From: Domibacillus indicus
GTDB lineage: Bacteria; Bacillota; Bacilli; Bacillales; Domibacillaceae
Reading direction: 5' to 3'
Length of the DNA: 64,000 nucleotides
Assembly (NCBI RefSeq): GCF_023715895.1
Contig: NZ_JAMBOO010000008.1
Coordinates: 62,001-126,000 of the forward strand
The translations under genes and the position numbers were made by a program. This document shows, in pieces, positions 23,572 to 32,979 of this stretch. Numbering within the stretch: the stretch's first letter is position 1; every line of letters starts with the position of its first letter. The notes beneath the pieces were generated by a model, which did no database searches, was not told where the DNA came from, and saw nothing but the letters and a program-made list of their open reading frames with translations.

Positions 23572-23603
23572 TAAAAAACCGCCCTTTTACCGGACGGCTT
23601 TTT
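23572..23603 (-). terminator. Terminator after the 99-aa gene
   Basis: On the minus strand AAAGCCGTCC pairs with GGGCGGTTTT-type sequence with a short loop and is followed by TTTTTTA. It lies between the 99-aa gene and the YfhP-type gene. Confidence 0.65.
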
Positions 23604-23607
23604 ACTT

Positions 23608-23907
23608 TTATAAATTGTCCATAACTTGAAGCATCCAGTCTTGTACTGCTTCAATATGCTCTGTAGAAATTTCCATTTCGCATAATACAGTGCCCTTGCC
23701 GATAATTTTCAGCACTGGAACAATGGCCGGCTTTTTAGGATTGTAAGAATAAACAACCGTATCGATGTGTTTGATCGGTATCCGCGTATTGGTTACCATC
23801 CCTGTGCTTTTTAAGTATCCATTTTCTACTTTCACGCAGTTTTTCTTCCAGCTGTAGGATGATTCGGTTACAACTGCCTGCGCCTGCTCATCTGTAAAAA
23901 TTGCCAT
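23608..23907 (-). CDS. Unknown small protein, possibly PH-like fold, 99 aa
   Basis: The ATG at 23907 is preferred because AAAAGGAG lies upstream; a GTG at 23934 sits before that site. The product has seven or so short strands followed by one C-terminal helix (IEAVQDWMLQVMDNL), the layout of bacterial PH-like domains: VKVENGYLKSTGM, TRIPIKHIDTVVYSYN, KGTVLCEMEI. No signal or membrane part. The function is unknown. Confidence 0.6.
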   Translation of the reverse strand: MAIFTDEQAQAVVTESSYSWKKNCVKVENGYLKSTGMVTNTRIPIKHIDTVVYSYNPKKPAIVPVLKIIGKGTVLCEMEISTEHIEAVQDWMLQVMDNL

Positions 23908-24024
23908 CTTTATTGATAACTCCTTTTTGTTCACCGCGACTACTTAAAAATAACAGCTTCTATTTCATTTGTAAATACCATTCTAAAGTTTACATAATAT
24001 TATTACGGTTCATTTTGGCAAAAA

Positions 24025-24052
24025 AAATAAAACGGAACTTATTCCGTTTTAC
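24025..24052 (-). terminator. Terminator of the 24.05-24.4 kb gene
   Basis: AAAACGGAA / TTCCGTTTT with a four-base loop, followed on the minus strand by ATTTTTTT. It overlaps the stop codon of the leftward gene. Confidence 0.75.
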
Positions 24053-24399
24053 ATCACTTTTGCTTTGATAAACACTTGTGGATTCTGCGCTTTTATTGCT
24101 TTTACGAAACGGTTTGGGTTGCGCAGAATAAAAAAGTAAGAAACATTTGAACGGGTATAAACAGCAATCCGTTCCTTTTTGACGTAAGGACGGATAATAT
24201 ATTTTTCAAAAAAGGATGCATCTTTTGATATTTCACCCATTTCAAACACTTCCACAATCTCATTCGTTGGAATAGAGGTTTCCTGGGTGCCATTTTTAAC
24301 AACAAGCACTCCTTCTTCAACTTTATGTCCAGAGAATACACGACTTGCCCATACTATTCCAGCAATCATTGCAACGACAGCTGCTGCCATATAGATCAT
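24049..24399 (-). CDS. Membrane-anchored protein, PH-like, 116 aa
   Basis: The start at 24399 has AGGAGG at six bases; an ATG two codons upstream touches the site. An N-terminal span (MAAAVVAMIAGIVWASRVF) is followed by a cytoplasmic or external domain with the strand pattern EEGVLVVKNGTQETSIP, TNEIVEVFEMGEIS, KKERIAVYTRSNVSYFFIL and a final helix RFVKAIKAQNP. This again resembles small PH-like domains, as does the neighbouring 99-aa product. Family and role are unknown. Confidence 0.65.
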   Translation of the reverse strand: MIYMAAAVVAMIAGIVWASRVFSGHKVEEGVLVVKNGTQETSIPTNEIVEVFEMGEISKDASFFEKYIIRPYVKKERIAVYTRSNVSYFFILRNPNRFVKAIKAQNPQVFIKAKVM

Positions 24400-24569
24400 A
24401 CTCATCCTCCTGATCGTTCATCATTCATCTATTTGCCATCCTTATTTTACTCGTTTTTTCTAAAAAAACACCTATTTCCTTCAGAAAAATGTAGCATTTT
24501 TGTGACAAATAACCAGAATAATATTGACAGCGCTTGCAATTTATGCTTTTAAAAAATGATTCTAAAAAT

Positions 24570-24602
24570 GTAAAACAGGTGAAGCGTTTGCTTCACCTGT
24601 TA
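24570..24602 (-). terminator. Terminator of the cold-shock gene
   Basis: AACAGGTGAAGC / GCTTCACCTGTT with a GTTT loop, followed on the minus strand by TTACATTTTT. It lies 16 bases after the csp stop codon. Confidence 0.75.
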
Positions 24603-24617
24603 TGGTTTCATTCAGAA

Positions 24618-24818
24618 TTATTGTTTTTCAACGTTAGCAGCTTGTGGGCCACGTGGTCCTTCAACCACTTCAAATGTCACATTTTGACCTTCTTCAAGTG
24701 ATTTGTAGCCTTCACCTTGAATAGCTGAGAAATGAACGAATACATCGTCCTGTCCTTCAACTTCGATAAAACCGAAGCCTTTTTCTGCATTAAACCATTT
24801 TACTTTACCTTCTAGCAT
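24618..24818 (-). CDS. cspD: Cold-shock protein (CspB/CspD type)
   Basis: Single-strand RNA/DNA-binding OB-fold protein of 66 aa. Both ribonucleoprotein motifs are intact: KGFGFIEV and VFVHFSAI, within [20 protein letters not shown]. It acts as an RNA chaperone. The start has GAGGAGG. Which Csp paralogue it is cannot be told from the sequence alone; the CspD label is by overall likeness. It is monocistronic between two hairpins. Confidence 0.92.
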   Translation of the reverse strand: MLEGKVKWFNAEKGFGFIEVEGQDDVFVHFSAIQGEGYKSLEEGQNVTFEVVEGPRGPQAANVEKQ

Positions 24819-24933
24819 GTTATGTCCTCCTCGCGCTTAATACGCAAATCTTTTCTTGCTGTTTGCTGCTATTTCAAGATGAAGCACGTAATGTGATATC
24901 ATTTGAAACGAACGAACAACTGTCTTTACTATA

Positions 24934-25449
24934 TCATCTTTTTTTAGGCGGTGCAACCGCAATCTTTCCATTTTTCTCAATTTCAAGCATCCTTGCTATC
25001 TGTAAAAGATGAGCTGGAATATCCCATTTTATCGTACGGTCCGGGTAGACCCACATGCGAATGATATCAAGCTTATCAAGACCGTTCTCAAGCTTTGATA
25101 CAACCCATTTCATTCGGTCAAGCCCTGGATTTGCCATAATAAACAAGCTTGGGTTTTCAGCTTCTCCCTGAGCACGAATCAGCTTTTCAATCTGGTCTCC
25201 TGTATTGCCCCGTAGCTGGTTATTGTCATAAACCATGCCTTCCTGCTGGCGTTTTCCGCGTGAACCTTTACACTTTATGTAAGCGTACCAGTCCTGTTTA
25301 GCGGCGATTAGATCATGGCTCCCGGCTGCGGATTCAAGCTGGACCGTCCATCCTTGAGCCATTAAATGCTCCGTTACGGCTTCAAGCACTTCTTCCTGTG
25401 TTAGAACAAATTCATCCGGCACTTTTAATCGTTCAAGACTAATCGGCAC
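24934..25449 (-). CDS. Unknown protein resembling a degenerate PD-(D/E)xK nuclease domain
   Basis: The GTG at 25449 follows AAAGGGGG by seven bases; an ATG at 25473 with GGTGG is an alternative. Residues about 20-75 run helix-strand-strand: TQEEVLEAVTEHLMAQGWTV, then GSHDLIAAKQDWYAYIKCKG. This is the shape of restriction-endonuclease-like domains, where HDLI would give the Asp and IxCKG the E-x-K, but the Glu is replaced by Lys. The second half (SLFIMANPGLDRMKWVVSKL, VYPDRTIKWDIP) is not recognised. It may be an inactive or nucleic-acid-binding relative. Confidence 0.6.
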   Translation of the reverse strand: MPISLERLKVPDEFVLTQEEVLEAVTEHLMAQGWTVQLESAAGSHDLIAAKQDWYAYIKCKGSRGKRQQEGMVYDNNQLRGNTGDQIEKLIRAQGEAENPSLFIMANPGLDRMKWVVSKLENGLDKLDIIRMWVYPDRTIKWDIPAHLLQIARMLEIEKNGKIAVAPPKKR

Positions 25450-25506
25450 ACGTCTTCCCCCTTTTCTTTTCATATTACATTCCACCCGCACGCCCGGTTT
25501 CCCTTC

Positions 25507-26877
25507 TCAGCGCAGAATTTTCCGCATAATCTGCACGCGATTTTCATAAGGAGGATACAAAAACGGCATGGAAAGCGACGTTTTTTTGCGCAGAATGCTT
25601 TTTTTATGGGAAAAAAGATCGAAGCTTGCTTTTCCATGATAGGCATTCATGCCGGAAGGCCCGACGCCGCCAAACGGAAGATGCGGACTTGATACGTGAA
25701 GAAGCGTATCATTGATCGTCGCACCGCCAAACGGAATGGAAGAAACAAGCTTTTCTTCAATTGCTGCCTTCTTTGTAAACGCGTAAAGCGCCAGCGGTTT
25801 AGGAAGCTGTTTGACTTTCTTAATAGCCTCATCGAGCTCCGTATAAGCAAGAACAGGCAAAATCGGACCGAATATCTCTTCTTCCATTAATACATCGTCC
25901 CACTCTGCTTCAACCACAGCAGGCGCAATAAACAAGTCTTCCCTGTCTGCCGCACCGCCCATAAGAAGGCGCCCGTTTGTCCGCTCGAGCATAGCGTGCA
26001 GCCGGTTAAACTGCCGTTCATTGACAATACGCGCAAAATCAGGACTTTCCTGCGGCGCTGCCCCGTAAAAATCATGCACAGCAAGCTGCAGTTCTTCCAA
26101 AAAAGCGCCCTTTGCATTTTGATGTACGAGCACATAATCCGGTGCTACACATGTCTGGCCGGCGTTTGTAAATTTCCCCCATGCAATCCGGCGGGCGGCT
26201 TGTTTTAAATCAGCTGAATAGTCTACGAAAGCTGGACTTTTGCCGCCGAGCTCCAGTGTAACGGGAATCAGCTGCTTAGCTGCTGCACTCATTACTACTT
26301 TTGCCGTTGAGGCACTTCCGGTAAAAAATATATAATCAAAAGGAGCCTCTAGCAAAGCGGCAACCGTTTCTTTTCCGCCTTCCTGGACACCGATAAACCC
26401 GGGCTCAAAAAGTTCTTCTAAAAGGCTTTTAATCACAGCAGAGGTGTGCGGGGTGCTTTCGGAAGGCTTGACCACAACGGTATTTCCAGCTGCAACGGCG
26501 CCGATCAGCGGTTCAAGAACCAATTGAAACGGATAATTAAACGGGCCGATGATGAGAACACTCCCGTACGGCTCCGGAATAATATAGCTTTCCGCCGGCT
26601 GCTGGTATAAAGGAGTAGCGACTTTTTCCGCCGCTGCCCACTCCTTTAGATGATTCTGCATGTATCGAATGCTTTCATATAAGAAGCCGATTTCTGTTGT
26701 ATACGCTTCAAAGGCACTTTTGCGTAAATCTCGGTGCAGTGCTGCTGAAATCTCGTTTTCATACTTTTTTATCGCTTGCTTTAACTCTGTCAGGCGCTCG
26801 ATTCGCCAATCGATACTTTGGGTGACGCCTGAATCAAAAAAATCCTTCTGGGCCTGCATCATATCGGCCACATTCAT
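25507..26877 (-). CDS. Class 3-type aldehyde dehydrogenase
   Basis: NAD(P)-dependent oxidation of aldehydes. At 456 aa it is the short class without the N-terminal extension. Key residues are visible: NAD-site stretch IIGPFNYPFQLVLEPLIGA, FTGSASTAKVVM, the base Glu in TLELGGKSPAFV, the nucleophile Cys in AGQTCVAPDYVLV, and EEEIFGPILPVL. The C-terminal tail is basic and aromatic, as in B. subtilis YwdH. The ATG at 26877 has GGGG at nine bases. The substrate is probably a medium- or long-chain aldehyde by family. Confidence 0.92.
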   Translation of the reverse strand: MNVADMMQAQKDFFDSGVTQSIDWRIERLTELKQAIKKYENEISAALHRDLRKSAFEAYTTEIGFLYESIRYMQNHLKEWAAAEKVATPLYQQPAESYIIPEPYGSVLIIGPFNYPFQLVLEPLIGAVAAGNTVVVKPSESTPHTSAVIKSLLEELFEPGFIGVQEGGKETVAALLEAPFDYIFFTGSASTAKVVMSAAAKQLIPVTLELGGKSPAFVDYSADLKQAARRIAWGKFTNAGQTCVAPDYVLVHQNAKGAFLEELQLAVHDFYGAAPQESPDFARIVNERQFNRLHAMLERTNGRLLMGGAADREDLFIAPAVVEAEWDDVLMEEEIFGPILPVLAYTELDEAIKKVKQLPKPLALYAFTKKAAIEEKLVSSIPFGGATINDTLLHVSSPHLPFGGVGPSGMNAYHGKASFDLFSHKKSILRKKTSLSMPFLYPPYENRVQIMRKILR

Positions 26878-26994
26878 GCTTATCAACCCCTGTATGTATA
26901 TTTCTTTTAGTTTAACAGTCTCCTATAGGAGCGTCAAAAAACACCTTCAAATTTGGGATAAAGTGCGTTATGATGACACAGAGAGGTGAAGGTT

Positions 26995-27591
26995 GTGAAC
27001 ATATTGCTTTGGACAGCTGGTGCCGCCATTCAAGCAGCAGCAATGTCGATTTTTTTATTTCCGCACGCCATTTCTTCCGGCGGTGCAGCAGGTATCAGCA
27101 TTATGATGAATCATGTGCTTCACACTCCCTATGCGGCAACAATCTGGGGAGTGAACGCCATCATGATCGTCCTGGCCTTTAAATGGCTTGGCTTGAAAAC
27201 AGCGGCCGGCACCATGTATTGTGTGTCGGTTACAGCGACCGTTATTCATTTTTTAACACCGATTTTTATTGTTCCACCCGCAACAATTTGGCTTGATCTT
27301 CCGGCCGGCGCCCTTTTGTTTGGAATTGGGCTTGGCATCCTGTTTAAAGCCGGCGCTTCTTCCGGCGGTATGGATATCGCGGCGCTTATTCTGTCAAAAT
27401 GGCGGAACTGGGCACCAGGACGAACGTTATTTTACATAAACACGCTGATTTTAATTGCAACGGGAATTGTGGTGGATGTTAAAACCATCCTCTATGCGAT
27501 TGTCTGTCAATGGATCGCATCACGGATGATTGATTTTATTCAATCTGCCGCTTTTCATCCTGTGCAAAAAAAGGCGCTTCCGAAGCAGTAG
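26995..27591 (+). CDS. YitT-family membrane protein (short form)
   Basis: Integral membrane protein with about six spans, such as LLWTAGAAIQAAAMSIFLFP, ATIWGVNAIMIVLAFKWLGL and GALLFGIGLGILFKAGASSG. The motifs FPHAISSGGAAGISIMM and GASSGGMDIAALIL are the paired repeats of the YitT/DUF161 family. It lacks the C-terminal cytoplasmic domain of full-length YitT. The GTG at 26995 is favoured by GAGGTGAAGG; an upstream GTG overlaps that site. The transported substrate is unknown. Confidence 0.85.
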   Translation: MNILLWTAGAAIQAAAMSIFLFPHAISSGGAAGISIMMNHVLHTPYAATIWGVNAIMIVLAFKWLGLKTAAGTMYCVSVTATVIHFLTPIFIVPPATIWLDLPAGALLFGIGLGILFKAGASSGGMDIAALILSKWRNWAPGRTLFYINTLILIATGIVVDVKTILYAIVCQWIASRMIDFIQSAAFHPVQKKALPKQ

Positions 27592-27613
27592 CTTCAGGAA
27601 GCGCCTTTTTTTA
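27566..27613. terminator. Bidirectional terminator between yitT-type gene and znuA
   Basis: AAAAAAGGCGCTTCC pairs with GGAAGCGCCTTTTTTT; an inner GAAGC/GCTTC hairpin extends it. T runs exist on both strands, so it serves both converging genes. Confidence 0.85.
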
Positions 27614-28633
27614 TTTGTCGTTCATCGCTGTTTTTAACGTTTCAATATTTTGTTTCATAATTGACATATAATCCTGTTTCTGTTCAATATCTTCTTCTGT
27701 CAGTGTAGCGAGATTGTGAAGGCGGAGAGAATCTGCTCCAATTTCAGCTTGGATCACCTCAGCAATTTTAGGCGTTACGTTTTGCTCGAAAATCATGTAG
27801 TGAATATTATGCTCTTTCGCTGTATCGGCCAAATCTTTCAGCTCTTTTTGTGATGGCTCATCCGTAGACGATAAACCAGCCACACTCAGCTGTTCAATGC
27901 CGTATGATTTTTCCCAGTAGCCGTACGCTGCATGAGATACGAGAATTTCCTTATGTGCTGCTGTATCGGCCAGTGTATGGAAATCTTCATCCAGCTGCTC
28001 AAGCTCGGCTGCCAGCGCTTCATAGTTTTTTGTATAAAGTGCTTCTTCATTCGGGTTTAGTTCAACCAATTCTTCCTTTACTATTTCGGCCATTTGTTCT
28101 GCCAACAGCGGATCCAGCCAGATGTGCGGGTCCACTCCACCGTGGTCATGCCCATCTTCTGATTCATGGCTGTCCTCTGCTGCTTCTTCTGATTCATGAT
28201 TGTGCTCTTCCGCTGCTTCTTCCGATTCGGCGCTATGTTCTTCTGTCCCATGGTCATGTGCCGAATCAAGATCCACCTGCTCACCTACATTTACCACATG
28301 CACATCTTCAGAAGAAAGGGTTTCGGTTACTTTATCTGCAAACGGCTCCAACTGAAGGCCGTTATACAGGAATAAATCAGCTCCAGCGATATCTAATATC
28401 GTTTTAGATGTTGGCTCATACGTATGCTCATCTGCTCCTGCAGGCAGCATGCTTTCTACTTTCACCGTATCACCGCCGATGCGCTGGGTAAAATATTGAA
28501 GCGGATAAATCGTTGTATAAACCGTCAATGTGTCATCCGCTGCTTTTTTTGTATCCGCTGCTTCGTTTTCTTTATTTCCGCAAGCTGCCAGCATTAAAAC
28601 CAAGCCAGCTGCCGCTGCTGTCCATTTTTTCAC
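27611..28633 (-). CDS. znuA: Zinc-binding lipoprotein of a zinc ABC importer (ZnuA/AdcA)
   Basis: The GTG at 28633 follows GGAGG. The signal ends in lipobox LAAC, so it is a membrane-anchored solute-binding protein. Family landmarks are TIYPLQYFTQRIGGDTVKV, LPAGADEHTYEPTSKT, the metal ligands in DPHIWLDP, SHAAYGYWEK and IFEQNVTPK. Residues about 125-170 form a His/Glu-rich loop (EHNHESEEAA, DGHDHGGVDPH), typical of zinc-specific members. The permease and ATPase genes are not adjacent. Two Zur-box-like palindromes upstream support zinc-dependent repression. Confidence 0.93.
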   Translation of the reverse strand: MKKWTAAAAGLVLMLAACGNKENEAADTKKAADDTLTVYTTIYPLQYFTQRIGGDTVKVESMLPAGADEHTYEPTSKTILDIAGADLFLYNGLQLEPFADKVTETLSSEDVHVVNVGEQVDLDSAHDHGTEEHSAESEEAAEEHNHESEEAAEDSHESEDGHDHGGVDPHIWLDPLLAEQMAEIVKEELVELNPNEEALYTKNYEALAAELEQLDEDFHTLADTAAHKEILVSHAAYGYWEKSYGIEQLSVAGLSSTDEPSQKELKDLADTAKEHNIHYMIFEQNVTPKIAEVIQAEIGADSLRLHNLATLTEEDIEQKQDYMSIMKQNIETLKTAMNDK

Positions 28634-28671
28634 GTGTATATCCTCCAGAATCGAATGTTTCTTTAATAATA

Positions 28672-28709
28672 TAGTAATCATTCCGATTTGTAAACAGTAA
28701 TTGTTACGA
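28672..28709 (-). promoter_or_regulatory. Two Zur-box-like operators upstream of znuA
   Basis: On the minus strand TCGGAATGATTACTA (28686-28672) matches 13 of 15, and TCGTAACAATTACTG (28709-28695) matches 12 of 15, of the Bacillus Zur core TCGTAATnATTACGA. They lie 39 and 62 bases before the start codon, where the promoter should be. Zinc-loaded Zur would repress znuA. Confidence 0.75.
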
Positions 28710-28713
28710 TTTA

Positions 28714-28740
28714 AAAAAGCACCCACCTTTTGGTGAGTGC
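28714..28740 (-). terminator. Terminator of map
   Basis: On the minus strand GCACTCACC pairs with GGTGGGTGC around AAAA and is followed by TTTTTT, eight bases after the map stop codon. Confidence 0.85.
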
Positions 28741-28747
28741 CTGCTCG

Positions 28748-29521
<774 letters not shown>

Positions 29522-29644
29522 TTACTTATTATAGCAGAATGTTAAGAATCTGTTGAAAATATGTATGGATCATGTTTGATGCACCGATGCAATGTTAAAC
29601 TAATACTATAAGCCGATACCATCCTGACCGAAGGAGTGATTTCG

Positions 29645-30268
29645 ATGACGAAATGCATCATTTTTGATTTTGACGGTACCCTTTCTGATTCTATTCAAAT
29701 ATTTATAAAGGCATACAATGATTTTGCCGAAAAAGAGGGCTATAATCAAGTTTCAATTGAAGAACTTGATGATTTAAAAAAAATGAGTATTCCTGAGCGC
29801 TGCCGCCATTTAAATTTCCCAATGCGCAGCATTCCATTTGCGGCTCCAAAGCTGTACCGCTTTATACGTGAATCAAAGGCCTCTCTTCCGCTGTTCCCAG
29901 GCATTAAACAAATGCTTGATGAATTAAGCAGCCGTGGCATTCACATTGCGATCATTTCATCTAATGCATCAGATATTATTAACCACTGCTTAAAATCAAA
30001 TGGGATTCATTACATTCATGATATCTTTTCTTCTAAGTACATCTTCAGTAAAGATAAAATGATCAAAAAATTATTGAAGCAGTACAATTATTCACGGGAA
30101 GAGGTTTTTTATGTAGGCGATGAGCAGCGTGATATTGATGCCTGCATGAAAAGCGGACTACGGGCCGTCTGGGCGTCGTGGGGATACGACCATGAATCTC
30201 TCATTTCCGGCGAAGCGTCCAAAGCGGCTGTTCCAGACGATATTGTTGATTTTGCGCTGCGGACATAA
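29645..30268 (+). CDS. HAD-superfamily phosphatase, PGP-like
   Basis: Haloacid-dehalogenase-fold hydrolase of 207 aa. Motif I is CIIFDFDGTLSDS at the start, motif II HIAIISSNA, the motif III Lys in FSKDKMIKKLL and motif IV VFYVGDEQRDIDACMKSG. The helical cap between residues 20 and 90 is of the C1 type seen in phosphoglycolate phosphatases and PpaX. The substrate is not determined. The ATG at 29645 follows GAAGGAGTG; a GTG three codons earlier lies inside that site. Confidence 0.88.
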   Translation: MTKCIIFDFDGTLSDSIQIFIKAYNDFAEKEGYNQVSIEELDDLKKMSIPERCRHLNFPMRSIPFAAPKLYRFIRESKASLPLFPGIKQMLDELSSRGIHIAIISSNASDIINHCLKSNGIHYIHDIFSSKYIFSKDKMIKKLLKQYNYSREEVFYVGDEQRDIDACMKSGLRAVWASWGYDHESLISGEASKAAVPDDIVDFALRT

Positions 30269-30300
30269 AAAAAGTGCGGATCTTTAGTCCGCACTTTTTT
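30267..30300. terminator. Bidirectional terminator between HAD and MFS genes
   Basis: AAAAAAGTGCGGA / TCCGCACTTTTTT with a six-base loop. It ends both converging genes; the MFS stop codon lies at its edge. Confidence 0.9.
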
Positions 30301-31495
30301 AATGAACTGAACTTGCGGTGCTCTGCCTTCTCCCTCTTGCCCAGTGGATGCAGATCAGAAGCGTAACACCGATAATGACAGCTCCAAAAATATAAGGAAG
30401 CCCCATATTTACGTCAAACAGGGTACCTGCAAGAGCCGGCCCAATCATATTGCCAATGCTCATGTAGGCGTTGTTCATACCGGCTGCAAATCCCTGCTCA
30501 CTTCCTGCCATTTTTGAAATGGTTGTGTTAATGGATGGGCGCAGCAGGGAAGCAGCGGTAAAAAACACAGCTGAAATAAGTAAAACGGACGAGAAGCCGG
30601 TTGCAAATAAAATACCGAGCATCGAAACCGCTGCAACAACAAGCATCGTATTCATGACGCGAACTTCCCCAAATCGTTCCAGCACACGGTCAAGCACAAA
30701 CGCCTGAACAATCACACCAATCAAGCCGCCGATTACCATTAAAATTGAAATGTCTGACGGGCTAAAGCCAAACTTTTGATCGGTAAATAAGCTGATGGTA
30801 GATTGATAATTAGCCAGTCCAAAAGAGAGTGTAAACATCATAACAAGCAAAATAAAATAAGGCTTTTTCAAAGAAAGCGCAAGCTGTTTCACAAGCGGAT
30901 CCCGTTTTTTTACAATGGCTTGTACATGTTCTTTCGCTGGTTCACTCAAGAAAAAAGTGGAGATCAGCGCTGCCAGTGCCGCTACCGTACCGGCAATCAT
31001 AAACGGCGCCCGAAGCCCGAATGCTGCCAGGAAACCGCCGACACCCGGTCCCACTACAAATCCAAATGACATGGCCGCTCCAAGGCGCCCCATCCCTTTT
31101 GCCCGCGTTTCAACGGTTGTAATATCCGCCACAAATGCCATCATCGACGGAATCATAAAAGCGCCTCCGATACCGCCAATCACACGGGATGCATATAAAA
31201 GAGCAAGGTGATTAGAAAACGCGAATAAGAATTGGGCGGCAGAAAACAGCAGAAGACCAAAAATAATCGATTTCTTTCGTCCGTATCGGTCTGATAAGTC
31301 TCCAGCCAGCGGTGAGAATAAAAACTGGGCAAACGCAAACGTTGCAATTAAAAATCCAAACGTTTTTCCGCCGGCCCCAAATTCATGAATAATGGTTGGC
31401 ATGATCGGAATCACCAGGCCAATTCCTGTCATGACGATAAACATATTCATCATTAAAATCAGCAGTGGAAACTGCTGAATATCTTGTCTTGACAT
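30299..31495 (-). CDS. MFS drug-efflux-type transporter (12 spans)
   Basis: Major-facilitator permease of 398 aa with about 12 membrane spans. Motif A is GDLSDRYGRKKSIIF between spans 2 and 3. Motif C, typical of drug/H+ antiporters, is visible as GFVVGPGVGGFLAAFG in span 5. The start at 31495 follows GAAGG; an ATG two codons upstream is too close. The gene is 20 bases downstream of a TetR-type regulator in the same direction, so the pair looks like a regulated efflux operon. The substrate is unknown. Confidence 0.9.
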   Translation of the reverse strand: MSRQDIQQFPLLILMMNMFIVMTGIGLVIPIMPTIIHEFGAGGKTFGFLIATFAFAQFLFSPLAGDLSDRYGRKKSIIFGLLLFSAAQFLFAFSNHLALLYASRVIGGIGGAFMIPSMMAFVADITTVETRAKGMGRLGAAMSFGFVVGPGVGGFLAAFGLRAPFMIAGTVAALAALISTFFLSEPAKEHVQAIVKKRDPLVKQLALSLKKPYFILLVMMFTLSFGLANYQSTISLFTDQKFGFSPSDISILMVIGGLIGVIVQAFVLDRVLERFGEVRVMNTMLVVAAVSMLGILFATGFSSVLLISAVFFTAASLLRPSINTTISKMAGSEQGFAAGMNNAYMSIGNMIGPALAGTLFDVNMGLPYIFGAVIIGVTLLICIHWARGRRQSTASSVH

Positions 31496-31515
31496 GTACA
31501 TCCTTCTTTCTTGTC

Positions 31516-32385
31516 TTAATAAATCGTTTTAGGCATTTTGCTGACTGCCTGTTCAAGCTCTTCAGCCATCGCTTTCATATGCGGCAGGCTTTTCAAATTA
31601 AAAAGCATCCCTGTTAGAACGGCGGCACGCGGGTTTACTTCAAGTAATTCTTTTTCTAAAAGCGCGATCGAGTCGAGTGCAAAAGAAGCATCCTGTTCCC
31701 CTTCCGCCAGGGCTTTCAGTTTTTTAATAAAATAAAGGGGATGAACACTTTCTGCATACAAACCGTCTTCCTTATCAGAACCGGAGGCTTTAAAAAACGG
31801 CTCCGGTTTGTTCTGAAGCATCCAAAGAGCTGAGGCGTTCAACTGCTGAAATAAATGCCGGGCAAGGCGGTCAAAATCGTGCTGGACGTCTTGTTCAATA
31901 ATTTCTCCTAAGTACGATATCATCATTCCCTTTATGGAAGTGTTCAAATCTGGTGCATATGGAATGATTTCTTCTCCGTAGATAGCAGTAATCTGTCCCT
32001 CTGTCCGCTTTCTCAACTGAATACTTTCCTGGCGGACAAAATCGTGTAAAGATGAATCTTCAAGGCCGCGTATTTCTTTTAGCTGCATCATAAAAAATTC
32101 CTGAAAGGCATAATAATGCCGCGCTCGAATGGCCATCTCTCGGATAAAATGTTCTTCATGGCTGTCTGACTCGTTTTTCGCCGCTGCAATTTGATCGTGC
32201 AGCACCTGATAGTAATACTCGAATATATCGGATAACAGTTCTTCTTTTGATTTAAAGTACGTGTATAAACTTCCCTTTGACAGCCCGCATACATCCGCAA
32301 TCTGCTGCATGGACGTTTGGTGAAAGCTCGTTGTTGAAAAGAGCCTCATCGCCGTCAGCAGGATTTTTCTTTTTTTTCCATTCAT
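31516..32385 (-). CDS. TetR/AcrR-family regulator, long form, 289 aa
   Basis: N-terminal TetR helix-turn-helix: KRKILLTAMRLFSTTSFHQT, SMQQIADVCGLSKGSLYTYF, then KSKEELLSDI. The rest is an all-helical ligand domain, longer than most TetR members, with a further helical part after residue 190. The ATG at 32385 has GGTGTGG upstream. It immediately precedes the MFS gene, which is its probable target together with its own promoter. Confidence 0.88.
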   Translation of the reverse strand: MNGKKRKILLTAMRLFSTTSFHQTSMQQIADVCGLSKGSLYTYFKSKEELLSDIFEYYYQVLHDQIAAAKNESDSHEEHFIREMAIRARHYYAFQEFFMMQLKEIRGLEDSSLHDFVRQESIQLRKRTEGQITAIYGEEIIPYAPDLNTSIKGMMISYLGEIIEQDVQHDFDRLARHLFQQLNASALWMLQNKPEPFFKASGSDKEDGLYAESVHPLYFIKKLKALAEGEQDASFALDSIALLEKELLEVNPRAAVLTGMLFNLKSLPHMKAMAEELEQAVSKMPKTIY

Positions 32386-32487
32386 TTTCCACACCAACCG
32401 AACAGTTTTTTAATTGACCGCGAAGTCAATCTTAACATAGGCTGTCCCAAAACACACGAAAAATGTTTCGTGGAACGAAATAAATAT

Positions 32488-32520
32488 CAAAAAGATACCC
32501 GGACGGTTTGTCCGGGTATC
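32488..32520 (-). terminator. Terminator of mscL
   Basis: On the minus strand GATACCCGGAC pairs with GTCCGGGTATC, then TTTTTG, next to the mscL stop codon. Confidence 0.85.
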
Positions 32521-32523
32521 GGG

Positions 32524-32904
32524 TCACTGCCTGCCTGACTTCAGCAAGTCTCGTATTTCCGTTAAAAGCTCTTCTTCTTTTGTTAAAGAAGGCCGTGCTT
32601 CTTCTTCTTTTTTTTCTTTTGTATAAAGCTTATTAAATAATTTAATAAACAAAAAAATGGAAAATGAAATAATAACAAAATCCACAACAGTTTGAATGAA
32701 AATACCGTATTTCACCTCAGCCTTGCCAAATGTAAAAGACAAGTCTGAAAAGTCGATTCCGCCAACTAAAAGTCCAACAAGCGGCATGATCACATCAGCC
32801 ACAAGAGAAGAAACAATTTTACCAAAAGCGGCTCCGAGGATCACCCCGACGGCTAAATCCATCACGTTGCCCCGCATCGCAAATGATTTAAATTCCTTCA
32901 GCAT
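32524..32904 (-). CDS. mscL: Large-conductance mechanosensitive channel
   Basis: Homopentameric membrane channel that releases solutes on osmotic downshock. The 126 aa match the family. The first span with the channel hinge is [20 protein letters not shown], followed by [20 protein letters not shown] and the second span [18 protein letters not shown]. The C-terminal charged helix ([14 protein letters not shown]) is typical. The ATG at 32904 follows AAAGGAGGGAGG; the upstream in-frame start lies before that site. Confidence 0.96.
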   Translation of the reverse strand: MLKEFKSFAMRGNVMDLAVGVILGAAFGKIVSSLVADVIMPLVGLLVGGIDFSDLSFTFGKAEVKYGIFIQTVVDFVIISFSIFLFIKLFNKLYTKEKKEEEARPSLTKEEELLTEIRDLLKSGRQ

Positions 32905-32979
32905 GGTCCTCCCTCCTTTCTGCTTCACTGTTTTATATCCTGCAAACAGGCATAAAAAACATTTTAGCAGAAAAGGAGC

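Noticed and set aside
27904-28407. 167-aa plus-strand ORF, His/Leu-rich
   Set aside because: It is antisense to the His-rich loop of znuA and has no start signal.
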